Shown: in pieces, positions 44,876 through 53,933 of the stretch
Layout of the letters: each line of letters starts with the position of its first letter
Position numbering within the stretch: the first letter of the stretch is position 1
Origin: JAFGJQ01 sp964495075
Lineage (GTDB): Bacteria > Planctomycetota > Phycisphaerae > UBA1845
Length of the DNA: 64,000 nucleotides
Reading direction: 5' to 3'
Assembly: GCA_964495075.1 (NCBI GenBank)
Contig: CAZBUJ010000018.1
Span: forward strand, 1-64,000
The notes under the pieces: model-generated
Seen by the model: only the letters and a program-made list of their open reading frames with translations
The model's database searches: none
What the model was told of the DNA's origin: nothing
Translations under genes and position numbers: made by a program

Positions 44876-45742
44876 TCACGAATCCGGCCGGGCGGGCCGC
44901 AGGCGCGGGTCTGTGTGGTCGCCGCGAGCCGGTTCGTTGTGCCCGCGGCGGGCACGCCGTCGCCGGTCATGTCGAGCGATCTGACGCGTCTTGGCGGCAA
45001 TCTGCCGCACCAATCCGCGGTCGCCATCACGCAGCTTAGAAACCCCGAGGTAAACCCGCAACCAGCGCAGTCGATCGGTAAGGGACGCCACGTTTGCCGG
45101 CGTGGAGTAATTGAGCGCCGCCAGATCCTTGACAATCCAGCGGGCCCGCCGCCACCGCGGTCGGAACGCCCGCTGAAGGTCGATCAGCCGGAACGCGGGT
45201 CGGTCGAGGTCGGCGTCATCGAAGAACACGTGCGACAGGTACAGATCGCGGTGCACGAACCCATCCCGGTGGAAGCGGGCGATGAACCGCGCCAGCGCGG
45301 TCAGCATCGGCCGGGGAGCCCGTGCCGGGTGACGCACCACCCACCGTTCCAGCGCGTCGCCGGGAACGGCGGTCATTAGCAGGGCGCTGCGGCGCTCCCA
45401 GACCCCGATCAGTGATTGCCCGAAGGCGATCGGCCGCGCGGTGCCGTCGCGCTCGCCGCCGAGTTCGTGGAGCCGACACCATTCCACCCAGGCGGTGCCG
45501 CGCCGCCATCGACCGCGCAGCAGACGCCGAACCTGCTCGTGAACGGGCGGTCGGGTATAGCGCTTCAAGTAGACGATCTGCCGCCCGCCGTCCGGATCAT
45601 TCAATTCCAATCGGAGTCGCTCCCGCCAATCCGGCAAGCCGGGCTTGCCCAAACGGTGCGACCCGCGGGCCTGGAACAGGGCGTCGAGGGTGTTCAGCCC
45701 GTTGGCGGCCAGCAGCGTCTGATAATCCCGTTCAACGATCAC
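44876..45742 (-). CDS. Lipopolysaccharide core kinase (WaaP/InaA-like)
   Basis: The 288-residue protein has a eukaryote-like kinase fold reduced as in WaaP, RfaP and InaA. A substrate loop region contains YLKRYTRPP, whose Lys is the likely ATP-binding residue. The catalytic loop is FHRDGFVHRDLYLSHVFFDD. The metal-binding motif appears as LIDLQRAF instead of DFG. Relatives phosphorylate heptose of the LPS inner core. The C-terminal 50 residues are very basic. It is 46 nt before the glycosyltransferase and 6 nt after waaF, consistent with one operon. Confidence 0.87.
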   Translation of the reverse strand: MIVERDYQTLLAANGLNTLDALFQARGSHRLGKPGLPDWRERLRLELNDPDGGRQIVYLKRYTRPPVHEQVRRLLRGRWRRGTAWVEWCRLHELGGERDGTARPIAFGQSLIGVWERRSALLMTAVPGDALERWVVRHPARAPRPMLTALARFIARFHRDGFVHRDLYLSHVFFDDADLDRPAFRLIDLQRAFRPRWRRARWIVKDLAALNYSTPANVASLTDRLRWLRVYLGVSKLRDGDRGLVRQIAAKTRQIARHDRRRRARRGHNEPARGDHTDPRLRPARPDS

Positions 45743-45748
45743 GGGGTC

Positions 45749-46834
45749 TCACTCCGCTGCGGCGAGGCGCCGGACGAGCATTTCGCGACACGCGTCGAAC
45801 ACCGCGTCCACCGTGACGCCGCTCATGCAATGGTGATGCCTTTCCGGACAGACCGGCTTCTGGCAGGGCCCGCAGGGAACGTCGATCCGCACCTTGCGTT
45901 CATCGGGGTAATCGGTGTCGGTCCATTCGGGCCAGGTCGGGCCGAACACCGTGACCACCGGCCGGGCAAATGCCTTGGCGAAGTGCCGCGGCCCCGTGTC
46001 GTTGCACAGCAGCAAGTCGCAGCGCCGGATCAGCGACATGAGTTGTCCCAGGGTCAGGTCCGGGGCGCCCATCACGACCGGTCGGCGCCGCATGGCCGAC
46101 AATGCCCGGTCCGCGATTTCCCGCTCGCCGGGGCCGTAGGTCATGACGATGCGGGCCTCGAGCTCCTCCGCCAGCCGATCGCACACGGCGGCGTACCGTT
46201 CCGCCGGCCAGCACTTCGACGGTCCGAACGACGCGCCGGGCGTCATGACCACCACGGGTCGATGACCCGCGAGACCGACTTCGGTCAGGCGGGTATTGAT
46301 CGCGGCATCGTCGCCCGGCGCCGTGTGCAGGATGAGCCGATCGCCGGGCCGTTCGCAGCCGATCGCCCAGGCGAGCTGACCGTAATAGTCCACCATCCGC
46401 GTGCGGGTGATGCGCCCGGCTTCTCGCGCGACGCGGATGCGATCGGTCAGGATCCATCCGCGTCCGTCACGATCGTACCCGATTCGGCGCGGGATGCCGG
46501 CCAGCCGGGTGACCAGCGCCGAGCGGAACGAATTGGTCAGGAGCACGGACCAGTCGATGCCGCGGCGTCGAAGCCGGGCCCCCAACTGCAACGTCCCGGG
46601 CTGCCGACCGCGTCGATCGCGAGCCGGCCAGCATACGATGTCGTCCATCCACGGGCTCGGTTCGATCACGGCCCGCACCGCCGGGCGGATCAGGTACGTG
46701 ATATGGCTGTCGGCAAAGCGTCGTCGAATCGCGTGCAGGGTCGGCGTGGCCATCACCACGTCCCCCACCCAGGTCGGCAGGGCGATCAGCAGGCGGTGCG
46801 GGTCCGGTCGGGTCTCATCGTGGATTCGTTTCAC
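45749..46834 (-). CDS. waaF: Glycosyltransferase family 9, heptosyltransferase II-type
   Basis: The enzyme adds heptose to the LPS inner core from ADP-heptose. The 361-residue protein shows GT9 features: LLIALPTWVGDVVMATPTLH at the N-terminus, then VVVMTPGASFGPSKCWPAERYA. CDLLLCNDTGPRHFAKAFARPVVTVFGPT (given here in pieces: LLCNDTGPRHFAKAF, VVTVFGPT) follows, and a Cys-rich tail PCGPCQKPVCPERHHHCM. The GASFGPSKCWPAERY stretch is characteristic of WaaF rather than WaaC. The upstream gene ends 92 nt away, and a WaaP/InaA-like kinase follows 6 nt downstream. Confidence 0.9.
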   Translation of the reverse strand: MKRIHDETRPDPHRLLIALPTWVGDVVMATPTLHAIRRRFADSHITYLIRPAVRAVIEPSPWMDDIVCWPARDRRGRQPGTLQLGARLRRRGIDWSVLLTNSFRSALVTRLAGIPRRIGYDRDGRGWILTDRIRVAREAGRITRTRMVDYYGQLAWAIGCERPGDRLILHTAPGDDAAINTRLTEVGLAGHRPVVVMTPGASFGPSKCWPAERYAAVCDRLAEELEARIVMTYGPGEREIADRALSAMRRRPVVMGAPDLTLGQLMSLIRRCDLLLCNDTGPRHFAKAFARPVVTVFGPTWPEWTDTDYPDERKVRIDVPCGPCQKPVCPERHHHCMSGVTVDAVFDACREMLVRRLAAAE

Positions 46835-46926
46835 GGCACGGATTGTAGCGCCGGACGGGCCGAAATGCGACTCGGCCCGCGGGCGGGGGAACCGCGGCGG
46901 GTGGGCCGGCCGCGGGCGCCGGCGAA

Positions 46927-47784
46927 TCAGGCCCGCCGGTCGACGAGGAATGTCGTCAAGGTCACGAGCTGGAAGAAGACGGCCATGGTGACGCGGGCCG
47001 ACGCGTGAGCGACGGTGTCGGCGCTGAGCATGCCGACCAGGCCCCAGACCGCCATGACGATGGCGAGCATCTGAGCCAGGGTTCCAAAAAGTCGCAGGAA
47101 GGAGAAGTCCGCCTGTCGCTCGGCGCGTTGCTGACGATCGAGTAGTTCCCGGATCTCCGTCAGGCGTTGGAGTATCTCGGCATCGGTCTCGTCAGGCGGC
47201 GTCGGGTCCGGCTCTGTCGGGGGATCAGTATGCGCTTCCACGATGGTCGCAGCCTCCACCAGGGACTCGGCGCGATAATCGGGCGCGGCATCGTCATTGT
47301 CACCTCGACGGGCCGCAAGTGCAATCAGAATTGTACGGCACCCGGCGCGGTGACCGGCCTCCACGTCGGTGGGACGGTCTCCGATCATCCACGAACGGGT
47401 CAGGTCGAGATCGCGCTCGTCCGCGGCCCGCAGTAGCATGCCGGGGTTCGGCTTGCGCTGATCGCTGTCCCGGCGATAGGCTTCGACGACGGCCTCCGGG
47501 TCGTCCAGGTAGGGGCACGTGTAGATGGCGTCCACCGGCGCCCCCGCGCGATCGAGGATCTCATTCAAGCGTGTGTGAACGGCTTCCAGTTGCCCTTCTG
47601 TGATCAGGCCGCGGGCCACCCCGGACTGGTTGGAAACGACGACAATCGCGTAACCCGCCCGCCGCCAGCGCCGGATGGCGTCCGGGGCCCCGGGTTTTAG
47701 CTGCACCTGGTCCGGATCGTTGATGAAGCCCGGATCCGCGATCAGCGTTTCGTCCCGATCGACAAACACCGCGGGGCGACTCAT
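46927..47784 (-). CDS. GmhB-like histidinol/heptose-bisphosphate phosphatase with C-terminal membrane tail
   Basis: The N-terminal 180 residues form a HAD-IIIA phosphatase: nucleophile D9 and acid D11 (FVDRDETL), IVVVSNQSGVARG, KPNPGML and WMIGDRPTDVEAGHRAG. It most resembles D-glycero-D-manno-heptose-1,7-bisphosphate phosphatase, which supplies heptose for WaaF. The usual zinc-binding cysteine cluster is reduced to TCPYLDD with no second Cys pair. A Pro/Asp/Thr-rich linker (about 185-205) and two C-terminal hydrophobic segments (about 232-280) are added. The ATG overlaps the stop of the upstream gene by 4 nt. The membrane tail is unusual for this family. Confidence 0.8.
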   Translation of the reverse strand: MSRPAVFVDRDETLIADPGFINDPDQVQLKPGAPDAIRRWRRAGYAIVVVSNQSGVARGLITEGQLEAVHTRLNEILDRAGAPVDAIYTCPYLDDPEAVVEAYRRDSDQRKPNPGMLLRAADERDLDLTRSWMIGDRPTDVEAGHRAGCRTILIALAARRGDNDDAAPDYRAESLVEAATIVEAHTDPPTEPDPTPPDETDAEILQRLTEIRELLDRQQRAERQADFSFLRLFGTLAQMLAIVMAVWGLVGMLSADTVAHASARVTMAVFFQLVTLTTFLVDRRA

Positions 47785-48767
47785 GCGGTGACTCCACGTG
47801 CCCGTAACTGGTCCAGGACGGCGATTCGCAGCAGCGGGAGGAGGATCTCATGGTGACCGATGACTTCGTGGCCTCGACGACCGGTGACAGGCCGCGTCAC
47901 CACATTGGCATTCGGCCGGTAGTGCCGGAGCATATCGAAGTTCGCGGTGGTCATGGCGTCCAGATTCGCGCCGAGGTTGCGAGCGACGGAGACGGCCTTG
48001 AGGAACACCTCGGGCATCACGACGGCGGACCCGATATTGAGCCAGACGCCGCCGGTGTCCGCCCCGGGCCCGGCGCCCAGGTCGGCGACCACGCTGCTGA
48101 TCAGCCGGAAGTCGTGCATCGATGCCGCCCCGAGGGCGGCGGCGTCCATCGCCCCCCACACGTGCACGGTGTCCGTGCCCAATGCCACGTGCACGGTGGC
48201 CGGAATCGACGCCTCGTGGGCGGCCGCCAGCACGCTGGCAGCGCGACCCGGTGGATCGGCTTCGACCAGCAGTTGCCCCACCGCCTGCCCCAGCCCGATC
48301 TCCTGGTCGGCGGCGGCCGCCGCCGCCCGCCCGAAGAATTCGAGCGTCTCGCGAACCATGCCGAACGAACCGTCGCGAATGGTGTCGGCCACCTCTTCGC
48401 TGGTCTGCCCGACGGTGGCCAGTTCCATATCGTGGATGGCAAACGCGCCGTTGCAGGCGATGGCGGCCACGATGCCGCGACGAATCAGGTCGACGATGAT
48501 CGGTGTGCAGCCGACCTTCACGACGTGCGCCCCCATGGCCAGCACCACCGGTCGGTTCCGGCGCACGGCCGCGGCGATCGCGTCGACGGTCGCCCGGAAC
48601 GCGCGGGCGCCCAGGACGTCGGGCATCGAATCGATCAAGGCGGCGACCGACGCGCCCGCCTCGGGCAGACCCGCCAGCATCCCGTCAGACACCTTGTGCG
48701 CCCGGTCCTCGATCGAATAAGTCCGAAGGCGGGAGAGGTCAACCGGCTTGTAGGGCTTGCGGGTCAC
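47781..48767 (-). CDS. Conserved protein of unassigned function inside the LPS operon
   Basis: I do not recognise this 328-residue protein with certainty. It has an alpha/beta pattern with VVLAMGAHVVKVGCTPIIVD, an IACNGAFAIHDMELATVG motif and GTDTVHVWG. NIGSAVVMPEVFLKAVSVAR and RPVTGRRGHEVIGHHEILLP follow. These are reminiscent of deoxyhypusine synthase-like Rossmann proteins. Its start lies inside lpxK (29-nt overlap), and its end overlaps the phosphatase start by 4 nt, so it is tightly coupled to lipid A and heptose genes. No signal peptide or membrane helix is evident. Confidence 0.6.
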   Translation of the reverse strand: MTRKPYKPVDLSRLRTYSIEDRAHKVSDGMLAGLPEAGASVAALIDSMPDVLGARAFRATVDAIAAAVRRNRPVVLAMGAHVVKVGCTPIIVDLIRRGIVAAIACNGAFAIHDMELATVGQTSEEVADTIRDGSFGMVRETLEFFGRAAAAAADQEIGLGQAVGQLLVEADPPGRAASVLAAAHEASIPATVHVALGTDTVHVWGAMDAAALGAASMHDFRLISSVVADLGAGPGADTGGVWLNIGSAVVMPEVFLKAVSVARNLGANLDAMTTANFDMLRHYRPNANVVTRPVTGRRGHEVIGHHEILLPLLRIAVLDQLRARGVTA

Positions 48768-49866
48768 GAGCGTTTTGCTGGGAACTTCGGTTTACGGCTT
48801 CTTCGAGCGCCGACGCGAGGATTGTAGCGTGGCCTGACGGAAAGTCGATTTCTATTCGCAGGGCGTACACCGGCAGCGACCACCGCGCGGCGAGCCCGGT
48901 CAGCTTCACGGCGTCCTTTTCCGTCGTCAGCAGCACGCTCGCATCACAGCGACGGGCGGCCGCCTGCACGGCGTCGGCGTCGCGCTCATCGTAGATATGG
49001 TGGTCCGGCCACCAGCGGACGTCCGCGAGCTCGATGCCGAGCGAGCCCACCGTCGCCCGGAACGCGGCCGGATTGCCGATCGCGGCAAAGCAGAACGCCC
49101 GGCCCACGTCCAGTGGGCCGAGCTTCGGATCGGTGCCGTCCAGTCGAACGAGTCCCGCCGGCCGGTGCACGGCGCGGATGCGCCGGACGTTCGGCGCTGC
49201 CCGGTCCAGGACCGCGTCGATATCCTCCAGACGCGGCGGCGGCACCTGGTCGGTCCGCGACAGCACGATCAACGATGCCCGTTGCAACGCGGTAAGCGGC
49301 TCGCGCAGCAGTCCGCGCGGCAGCAGGTGGCCGTACCCGAACGGGCACGTGGCGTCGATGACCACCAGATCCAGGTCGCGGCCGATGCGGCGGTGCTGGA
49401 AGCCGTCGTCCAGCAGGATCACGTCCGCGCCGTAGTCGTCAACGGCCCGGCGGGCGCCGGCGACGCGGTCCGGGTCGGCCACGCAGGGCATGTCCGGAAT
49501 GTGGCGGTGGATCATCAGCAACTCGTCGGCTTTGCCGGCCGGGCCGCTCTTGTACCCGCGGGAAACCACGGCCGGCTTTCGCCCGTGGCGTCGCAGCCGG
49601 CGGGCCAGCTCCATCACCAGGGGCGTTTTGCCCGTCCCACCCGTGGTGATGTTGCCGACGCTGATGACGGGGACGGGCAGTTGCGTACCCACCGCGCGGT
49701 CATACATCCGGTTGCGGGCGCGGATCGCCGCCCCGTAGGCCAGCGACACCATGCGGAGCGCGCTGCGCAGCGGGCCCCCCGCCACGCCGACGTCACCGGC
49801 GATGACCCGGTGATACCACGAGGGTGCATCCGTGATGGAGCCGGATTCCAAATCGTCCAAACGCAT
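48739..49866 (-). CDS. lpxK: Tetraacyldisaccharide 4'-kinase
   Basis: LpxK phosphorylates the 4' position of the lipid A disaccharide at the inner membrane. The 375-residue protein has the P-loop VGNITTGGTGKTPLVMELA. It also has the conserved VVSRGYKSG, DVILLDDGFQHRRI, CPFGYGHLLPRGLLREPL and LLTTEKDAVKL segments. ATG 49866 is the best start by similarity, although its ribosome-binding site is weak. The 3' end overlaps the next gene by 29 nt. It opens the lipid A/LPS run after amrB. Other lpx genes are not in this window. Confidence 0.93.
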   Translation of the reverse strand: MRLDDLESGSITDAPSWYHRVIAGDVGVAGGPLRSALRMVSLAYGAAIRARNRMYDRAVGTQLPVPVISVGNITTGGTGKTPLVMELARRLRRHGRKPAVVSRGYKSGPAGKADELLMIHRHIPDMPCVADPDRVAGARRAVDDYGADVILLDDGFQHRRIGRDLDLVVIDATCPFGYGHLLPRGLLREPLTALQRASLIVLSRTDQVPPPRLEDIDAVLDRAAPNVRRIRAVHRPAGLVRLDGTDPKLGPLDVGRAFCFAAIGNPAAFRATVGSLGIELADVRWWPDHHIYDERDADAVQAAARRCDASVLLTTEKDAVKLTGLAARWSLPVYALRIEIDFPSGHATILASALEEAVNRSSQQNARDPQALQAG

Positions 49867-49898
49867 CAGTTCAAACGCCCGACCTTGGTTCGTGCCGA

Positions 49899-51143
49899 TC
49901 ACGATCTGCGAAAGACGGCCGCGGCACAGGTCACGCCCGTTTGGGCTGCCTGGTCGACTGCCTGATGATAGTCCACCACGCCGGCCTGCGCCCCGGCCAA
50001 CGTCCTCATGAGCAAGTACATGCAGCCTACGCTGCACACCTGGGTCGGATTATTCCCGCACGCGAATTCGGCGACGAACGCTTCCGCGTTGTTCAGATTC
50101 ACGTGGGCCAGGACCGCCTCGTCACGCTGTTTTACCTCGTCGAGGTAAGCCGGATCGAGTGCCCGCTGATCGCCGAACGCGCGGCCGACGTGACTCAGGT
50201 CGGCCCCCGCGATCAGCAGCGTGTCCTTGGGGTCGGCGTCGACCAATGCGCGGATGGCGTCCGCCACTTCCGCGATCCCCGCGCCCTCGACGACGGGCGG
50301 GTACGCTTCCCGGGGAACGGTGGGATCGGCGCACAGGATCGGCACGACATCGAACGTGTGGGCTCCGAACAGGTGCTGGCACCAGATCACCTGGAGCTCC
50401 ACCGAGTGTTCGGCCATATGGTCCAGCTCGTACCGCCGCATGTTGCCGCAGCGGTTCTCCAGTCGCTCGAGGAACTCCGTGTCGGTGCGGCTCCGCCCGA
50501 GCGGCGTCTCGAAGTCGCTCCCCGTGAGGACCGGATCGTACGTGCGTGGAGAATGATTGGTGCCGATGATGATGATCCGCTCCGGCGGGCGGCGCCTGGC
50601 GACCTGTGCGTACGCGGCGGCGTAGCAGGGCCGCCCGCGGGGGTAGTCCAGGTGCGGCGCGATCAGACCGACGATTTGGTCATCGCCATCGGCCGACTCC
50701 GCGCCTTCGAGAATGTCGTTCAGCCGGGCGGCCATTTCGCCCGCCTCCGTCGGCAGGCCCATGGCGAGCCGCGGGCGGGACGGCAGGGCGCGGTACTGGC
50801 TGACCAGCGCGGTGTAGTGCCGCTCGAAAGTCGGACCTTCCAGGAACAGGCACTTGTCCAACTGGTCCACCATGTTCTCGAGTGTCCCGTCCGGAATCAG
50901 CTGGTTCGCCTCCTGCTCGAAGGCGGTCCGGATGTCGGACAGGGTGTTCGAGCCGTTCATCCGCATGATCAGCCAGGCCGCCACCGGGCTCACGTTGATC
51001 GTCGCCCGCGAGATGCCGGCCCGGTCGTGGAGCGTGATCATGCCGTCCGGCGTCTCAGGAAAATCGCTGGCGTCGATGCCCACCCGGATCCTCGGTTTGC
51101 TCTTGAAGTCCACCATCACACCTGCGATTTCCCGCTCCTGCAT
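49899..51143 (-). CDS. amrB: AmmeMemoRadiSam system protein B (MEMO1 family) with extra N-terminal domain
   Basis: The C-terminal part (about residues 140-414) is a MEMO1-like dioxygenase-fold domain: GLIAPHLDYPRG, IIIGTNHSPRT, HMAEHSVELQVIW and LIAGADLSHVGRAFGD. The first 125 residues contain a winged-helix-like PqqD-type region (TINVSPVAAWLIMRMNGSNT and LSDIRTAFEQEA). ATG 51143 or ATG 51116 could be used. Family members often sit with AMMECR1 and radical-SAM partners, which are absent here. The substrate is unknown. It precedes lpxK by 32 nt. Confidence 0.85.
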   Translation of the reverse strand: MQEREIAGVMVDFKSKPRIRVGIDASDFPETPDGMITLHDRAGISRATINVSPVAAWLIMRMNGSNTLSDIRTAFEQEANQLIPDGTLENMVDQLDKCLFLEGPTFERHYTALVSQYRALPSRPRLAMGLPTEAGEMAARLNDILEGAESADGDDQIVGLIAPHLDYPRGRPCYAAAYAQVARRRPPERIIIIGTNHSPRTYDPVLTGSDFETPLGRSRTDTEFLERLENRCGNMRRYELDHMAEHSVELQVIWCQHLFGAHTFDVVPILCADPTVPREAYPPVVEGAGIAEVADAIRALVDADPKDTLLIAGADLSHVGRAFGDQRALDPAYLDEVKQRDEAVLAHVNLNNAEAFVAEFACGNNPTQVCSVGCMYLLMRTLAGAQAGVVDYHQAVDQAAQTGVTCAAAVFRRS

Positions 51144-51271
51144 GTCGCTGGTCACCACCGGTCGGAGGCCCCCTTCGCGGCGACGCGTTCCGTCCCTGAC
51201 GGTGTTGTATCCCAAACCGGCCGGTTTTCCCAGCGCGTACTGGAATCGACGGGCGTGCCGGGACCCCGGCA

Positions 51272-51730
51272 TCACGCGAAGCGCAGCGATTCCGCCACGG
51301 CCAGGCGGTCGCATTCCTCGTTTTCCGGATGTCCAGCGTGTCCGCGCACGTGCTCGAACGCGACCGAGTGCCGGTCGCACAACTCGACCAGCAACCGCCA
51401 TCGGTCCTCGTTCTTGACAGGCTCCAACCGGCGGCCGACCCGCCGGCGCCACCCGTTCTCGATCCACTTGGGCACCCACTCGTTCATGCCGCGGCTGACG
51501 TACTGGCTGTCCGTGATCACCTTGACCCGCGACGGCTTTTTCAAGGCCCGAAGTCCCTCGATCACCGCCTGCAGTTCCATCTGGTTGTTCGTCGTGTTGG
51601 GCTCGCCGCCCGCGAGTGCCTTGCGGGTGCCGGTGGCGACGTGGGCGAGGATGCACGCCCATCCGCCGGGTCCGGGGTTGCCGCTGCATGCGCCGTCGGT
51701 GTAGAGGATGACGTCGTACGCGGGTTCCAT
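51272..51730 (-). CDS. rnhA: Ribonuclease HI
   Basis: The enzyme cuts RNA in RNA-DNA hybrids, for example R-loops and primers. The 152-residue protein has the four catalytic acidic residues in context: D12 (YTDGACSGNPGPGGW), E52 (NNQMELQAVI), D74 (VITDSQYV) and D141 (EECDRLAV). The flexible-loop histidine lies in VRGHAGHPENE. Length and spacing are normal. It is divergent from lysA, with about 187 nt between them. Confidence 0.95.
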   Translation of the reverse strand: MEPAYDVILYTDGACSGNPGPGGWACILAHVATGTRKALAGGEPNTTNNQMELQAVIEGLRALKKPSRVKVITDSQYVSRGMNEWVPKWIENGWRRRVGRRLEPVKNEDRWRLLVELCDRHSVAFEHVRGHAGHPENEECDRLAVAESLRFA

Positions 51731-51917
51731 ATGTGCCTCGTTCCGGGGTCCTCAACGGGCGGCACGCGCGGCGGCGGCGGGTCGCCGGGCAGTGGCACCG
51801 TCAACGGTTTGTCCCTATGATGGCAGGTTACGCGGCGAGTGGCAATGCAGTCCGCCGGCGCGTCGGTCGAACGCGTTTCGTGACCAGCGGTCGCCGGCGT
51901 TTGCGTTTGAAGCAGCG

Positions 51918-53210
51918 ATGGATGATTTCACGTACGTAAAGAGCACGCTGCACTGCGAGGCGATGCCCGTGGCCGACATCGCGGACCGGTTCGGGACCCC
52001 GGTGTACGTGTATTCCGCAAACACGTTGCGTGACCGATATCGCGCCGTGGCACGGGCCTTCGCGCCGCTGGACCCGATCATTTGCTATTCCGTCAAGAGT
52101 TGCCAGAACCTCCACATCTGCGAGTTGCTGCGGCAGGAGGGGGCCTCGTTCGACGTGGTCAGCGGCGGCGAGTTGTCGCGGGCGCTCGAGATCGGGGCCG
52201 ACCCGTCGCGGATCGTCTTCGCCGGCGTGGGCAAGACCGACGACGAGATTCGCCAGGGCATCGACGCCGGAATCGGTTGGTTTAACGTCGAGTCCGTCGA
52301 AGAGCTGGAAAACCTGATTCGGTTGGCGGGCGAAGCGGGTGGGGGTACCAGACCCGTGCAGGCGGCGCTGCGAATCAACCCGGACGTCGATCCGAAGACG
52401 CACCGTTACACGGCGACCGGCCTGGCGGAGACCAAGTTCGGGGTCGACATTGACGCCGCCCGCGACGTGTTTCAACGGTACGGGCGCAATCCCGCCGTGC
52501 AGCTCTCCGCACTCCATCTGCACCTCGGCTCGCCCGTGATTACGGTCGAACCGTACGTGCTCGCGATCCGCAAGAGCCTCGAGTTGATCGATCAGCTTCG
52601 CCGCGACGCGTTCGCCGTCAACGCGTTGGACATCGGCGGGGGGTTCGGCGCGGACTACGGAACCGGGCAGACGCCGGCCCCCGCGGACTACGCGGCCGGG
52701 ATCGTCCCGTTGCTGCAGGGCACCGGGCTGACGGTGATCCTCGAACCCGGGCGTACGATCTCCGCCAACGCAGGCATTCTCGTGACCAGCGTGTTGTACG
52801 CGAAACGGTCCGGGGCCAGGCGGTTTCTCATCGTGGACGGGGCGATCACCGAACTGATCCGACCGGCCCTGTACGGGGCCGAACATTTTGTCTGGCCCGT
52901 GTCGCCGGGTGAGACGTTTGTGCCGCATGACCGGCGGTGCGACCATCAGATGCCGGGCACGGAGCGCGTCGACGTGGTGGGGCCGGTGTGCGAGAGCGGC
53001 GACTTCCTGGCCAAAGACCGCTGGCTGCCGCCGACGCGTCGCGGCGATCGGTTGGCCGTCTTCTCGGCCGGCGCCTACGGCTTCGTGATGAGCAGCCAGT
53101 ACAACTCGCGCCCTCGCGTGCCCGAAGTGCTGGTGGATGCCAGCGGCGTCCGCCTGATCCGTCGCCGCGAGGTGTATGACGACCTCGTGGCCACCGAGAG
53201 ACTCGAGTAG
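51918..53210 (+). CDS. lysA: Diaminopimelate decarboxylase
   Basis: LysA makes L-lysine from meso-diaminopimelate with PLP. PLP lysine K60 lies in IICYSVKSCQN. The family motifs HLHLGSPV, NALDIGGGFGADYG, TVILEPGRTISANAGIL, VVGPVCESGDFLA and AYGFVMSSQYN are present. The 430-residue length is normal. ATG 51918 was chosen because the upstream extension of the frame is low-complexity. A TATGAT at 51816-51821 is a possible -10 promoter element. The genome thus encodes lysine synthesis here and lysine breakdown at 33-35 kb. Confidence 0.94.
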   Translation: MDDFTYVKSTLHCEAMPVADIADRFGTPVYVYSANTLRDRYRAVARAFAPLDPIICYSVKSCQNLHICELLRQEGASFDVVSGGELSRALEIGADPSRIVFAGVGKTDDEIRQGIDAGIGWFNVESVEELENLIRLAGEAGGGTRPVQAALRINPDVDPKTHRYTATGLAETKFGVDIDAARDVFQRYGRNPAVQLSALHLHLGSPVITVEPYVLAIRKSLELIDQLRRDAFAVNALDIGGGFGADYGTGQTPAPADYAAGIVPLLQGTGLTVILEPGRTISANAGILVTSVLYAKRSGARRFLIVDGAITELIRPALYGAEHFVWPVSPGETFVPHDRRCDHQMPGTERVDVVGPVCESGDFLAKDRWLPPTRRGDRLAVFSAGAYGFVMSSQYNSRPRVPEVLVDASGVRLIRRREVYDDLVATERLE

Positions 53211-53252
53211 ACGGCCTGTCCGCTGACAGCACGTGTCGGACGGGGATGCGTC

Positions 53253-53933
53253 ATGACCGAGTGGGACCCTCACGATCCGCGCCTCCTGACGGGTGACGTG
53301 GACTTCTACTGCCTCGAGTGCGGCTACAACCTCCGCGGATTGGCGGGCGACCCCAAACGCTGCCCCGAGTGCTTTCACCTCAATCCCATCAATGAACTTT
53401 CCGTCACGGCGAAGGAGATCAATCGGCAACTGGGCCGGCTCGAAACGGGGCCGACCTGCTGCGTCGCGGCATTCGTGGCGATCGCGCTGGGGGTGCTCGC
53501 GATTATCCGGGGCGGGTGGGAACTTTCTCTGCTCATGTTCCTGGCGGCCGTTGCCCTCTGGGTGGGCGGGGCGGGGTCGTTCAGCGACTCTTGTGGCGGT
53601 CGGCCGGGGTGGTTCCGGGCGTTGGTGCGGTTTCAGATGTACGGACTGGGCATTATGGTGATTGGCCTGGGCTTGCCGGGCGCGGTCTTCGGGGTGGTGT
53701 TCCAGCGGTTTGCTCGCGCGGACATCACGGGTTGGATGGCTTGTTGCCTTGTTGTGCCGCTCAGCGCCGGCCTCCCGTTTGTCCTGGTCTGTCGGTTCGT
53801 GTGCATGCCGCTTCATCGATGGGCCAAGGCGGAGATGAACGAGCTTCAGCGGGAAACCGCCGTAACCTGGGCTCGCCGTCATCGGCGCGAGACCCTTTCG
53901 CAACAGATGGCACCCCGCAAAGGACGGTCGTGA
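53253..53933 (+). CDS. Membrane protein with N-terminal CGYNLRGL zinc ribbon
   Basis: The 226-residue protein starts with a zinc ribbon: VDFYCLECGYNLRGL, then KRCPECFHLNPINEL (two CxxC pairs). About five hydrophobic segments follow (for example CCVAAFVAIALGVLAIIRGG and MYGLGIMVIGLGLPGAVFGV). The C-terminus is basic. This architecture is common among small planctomycete proteins of unknown function. It begins 42 nt after lysA. A truncated relative lies at 54155 and a reversed arrangement (ribbon at the end) at 63397. Confidence 0.7.
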   Translation: MTEWDPHDPRLLTGDVDFYCLECGYNLRGLAGDPKRCPECFHLNPINELSVTAKEINRQLGRLETGPTCCVAAFVAIALGVLAIIRGGWELSLLMFLAAVALWVGGAGSFSDSCGGRPGWFRALVRFQMYGLGIMVIGLGLPGAVFGVVFQRFARADITGWMACCLVVPLSAGLPFVLVCRFVCMPLHRWAKAEMNELQRETAVTWARRHRRETLSQQMAPRKGRS

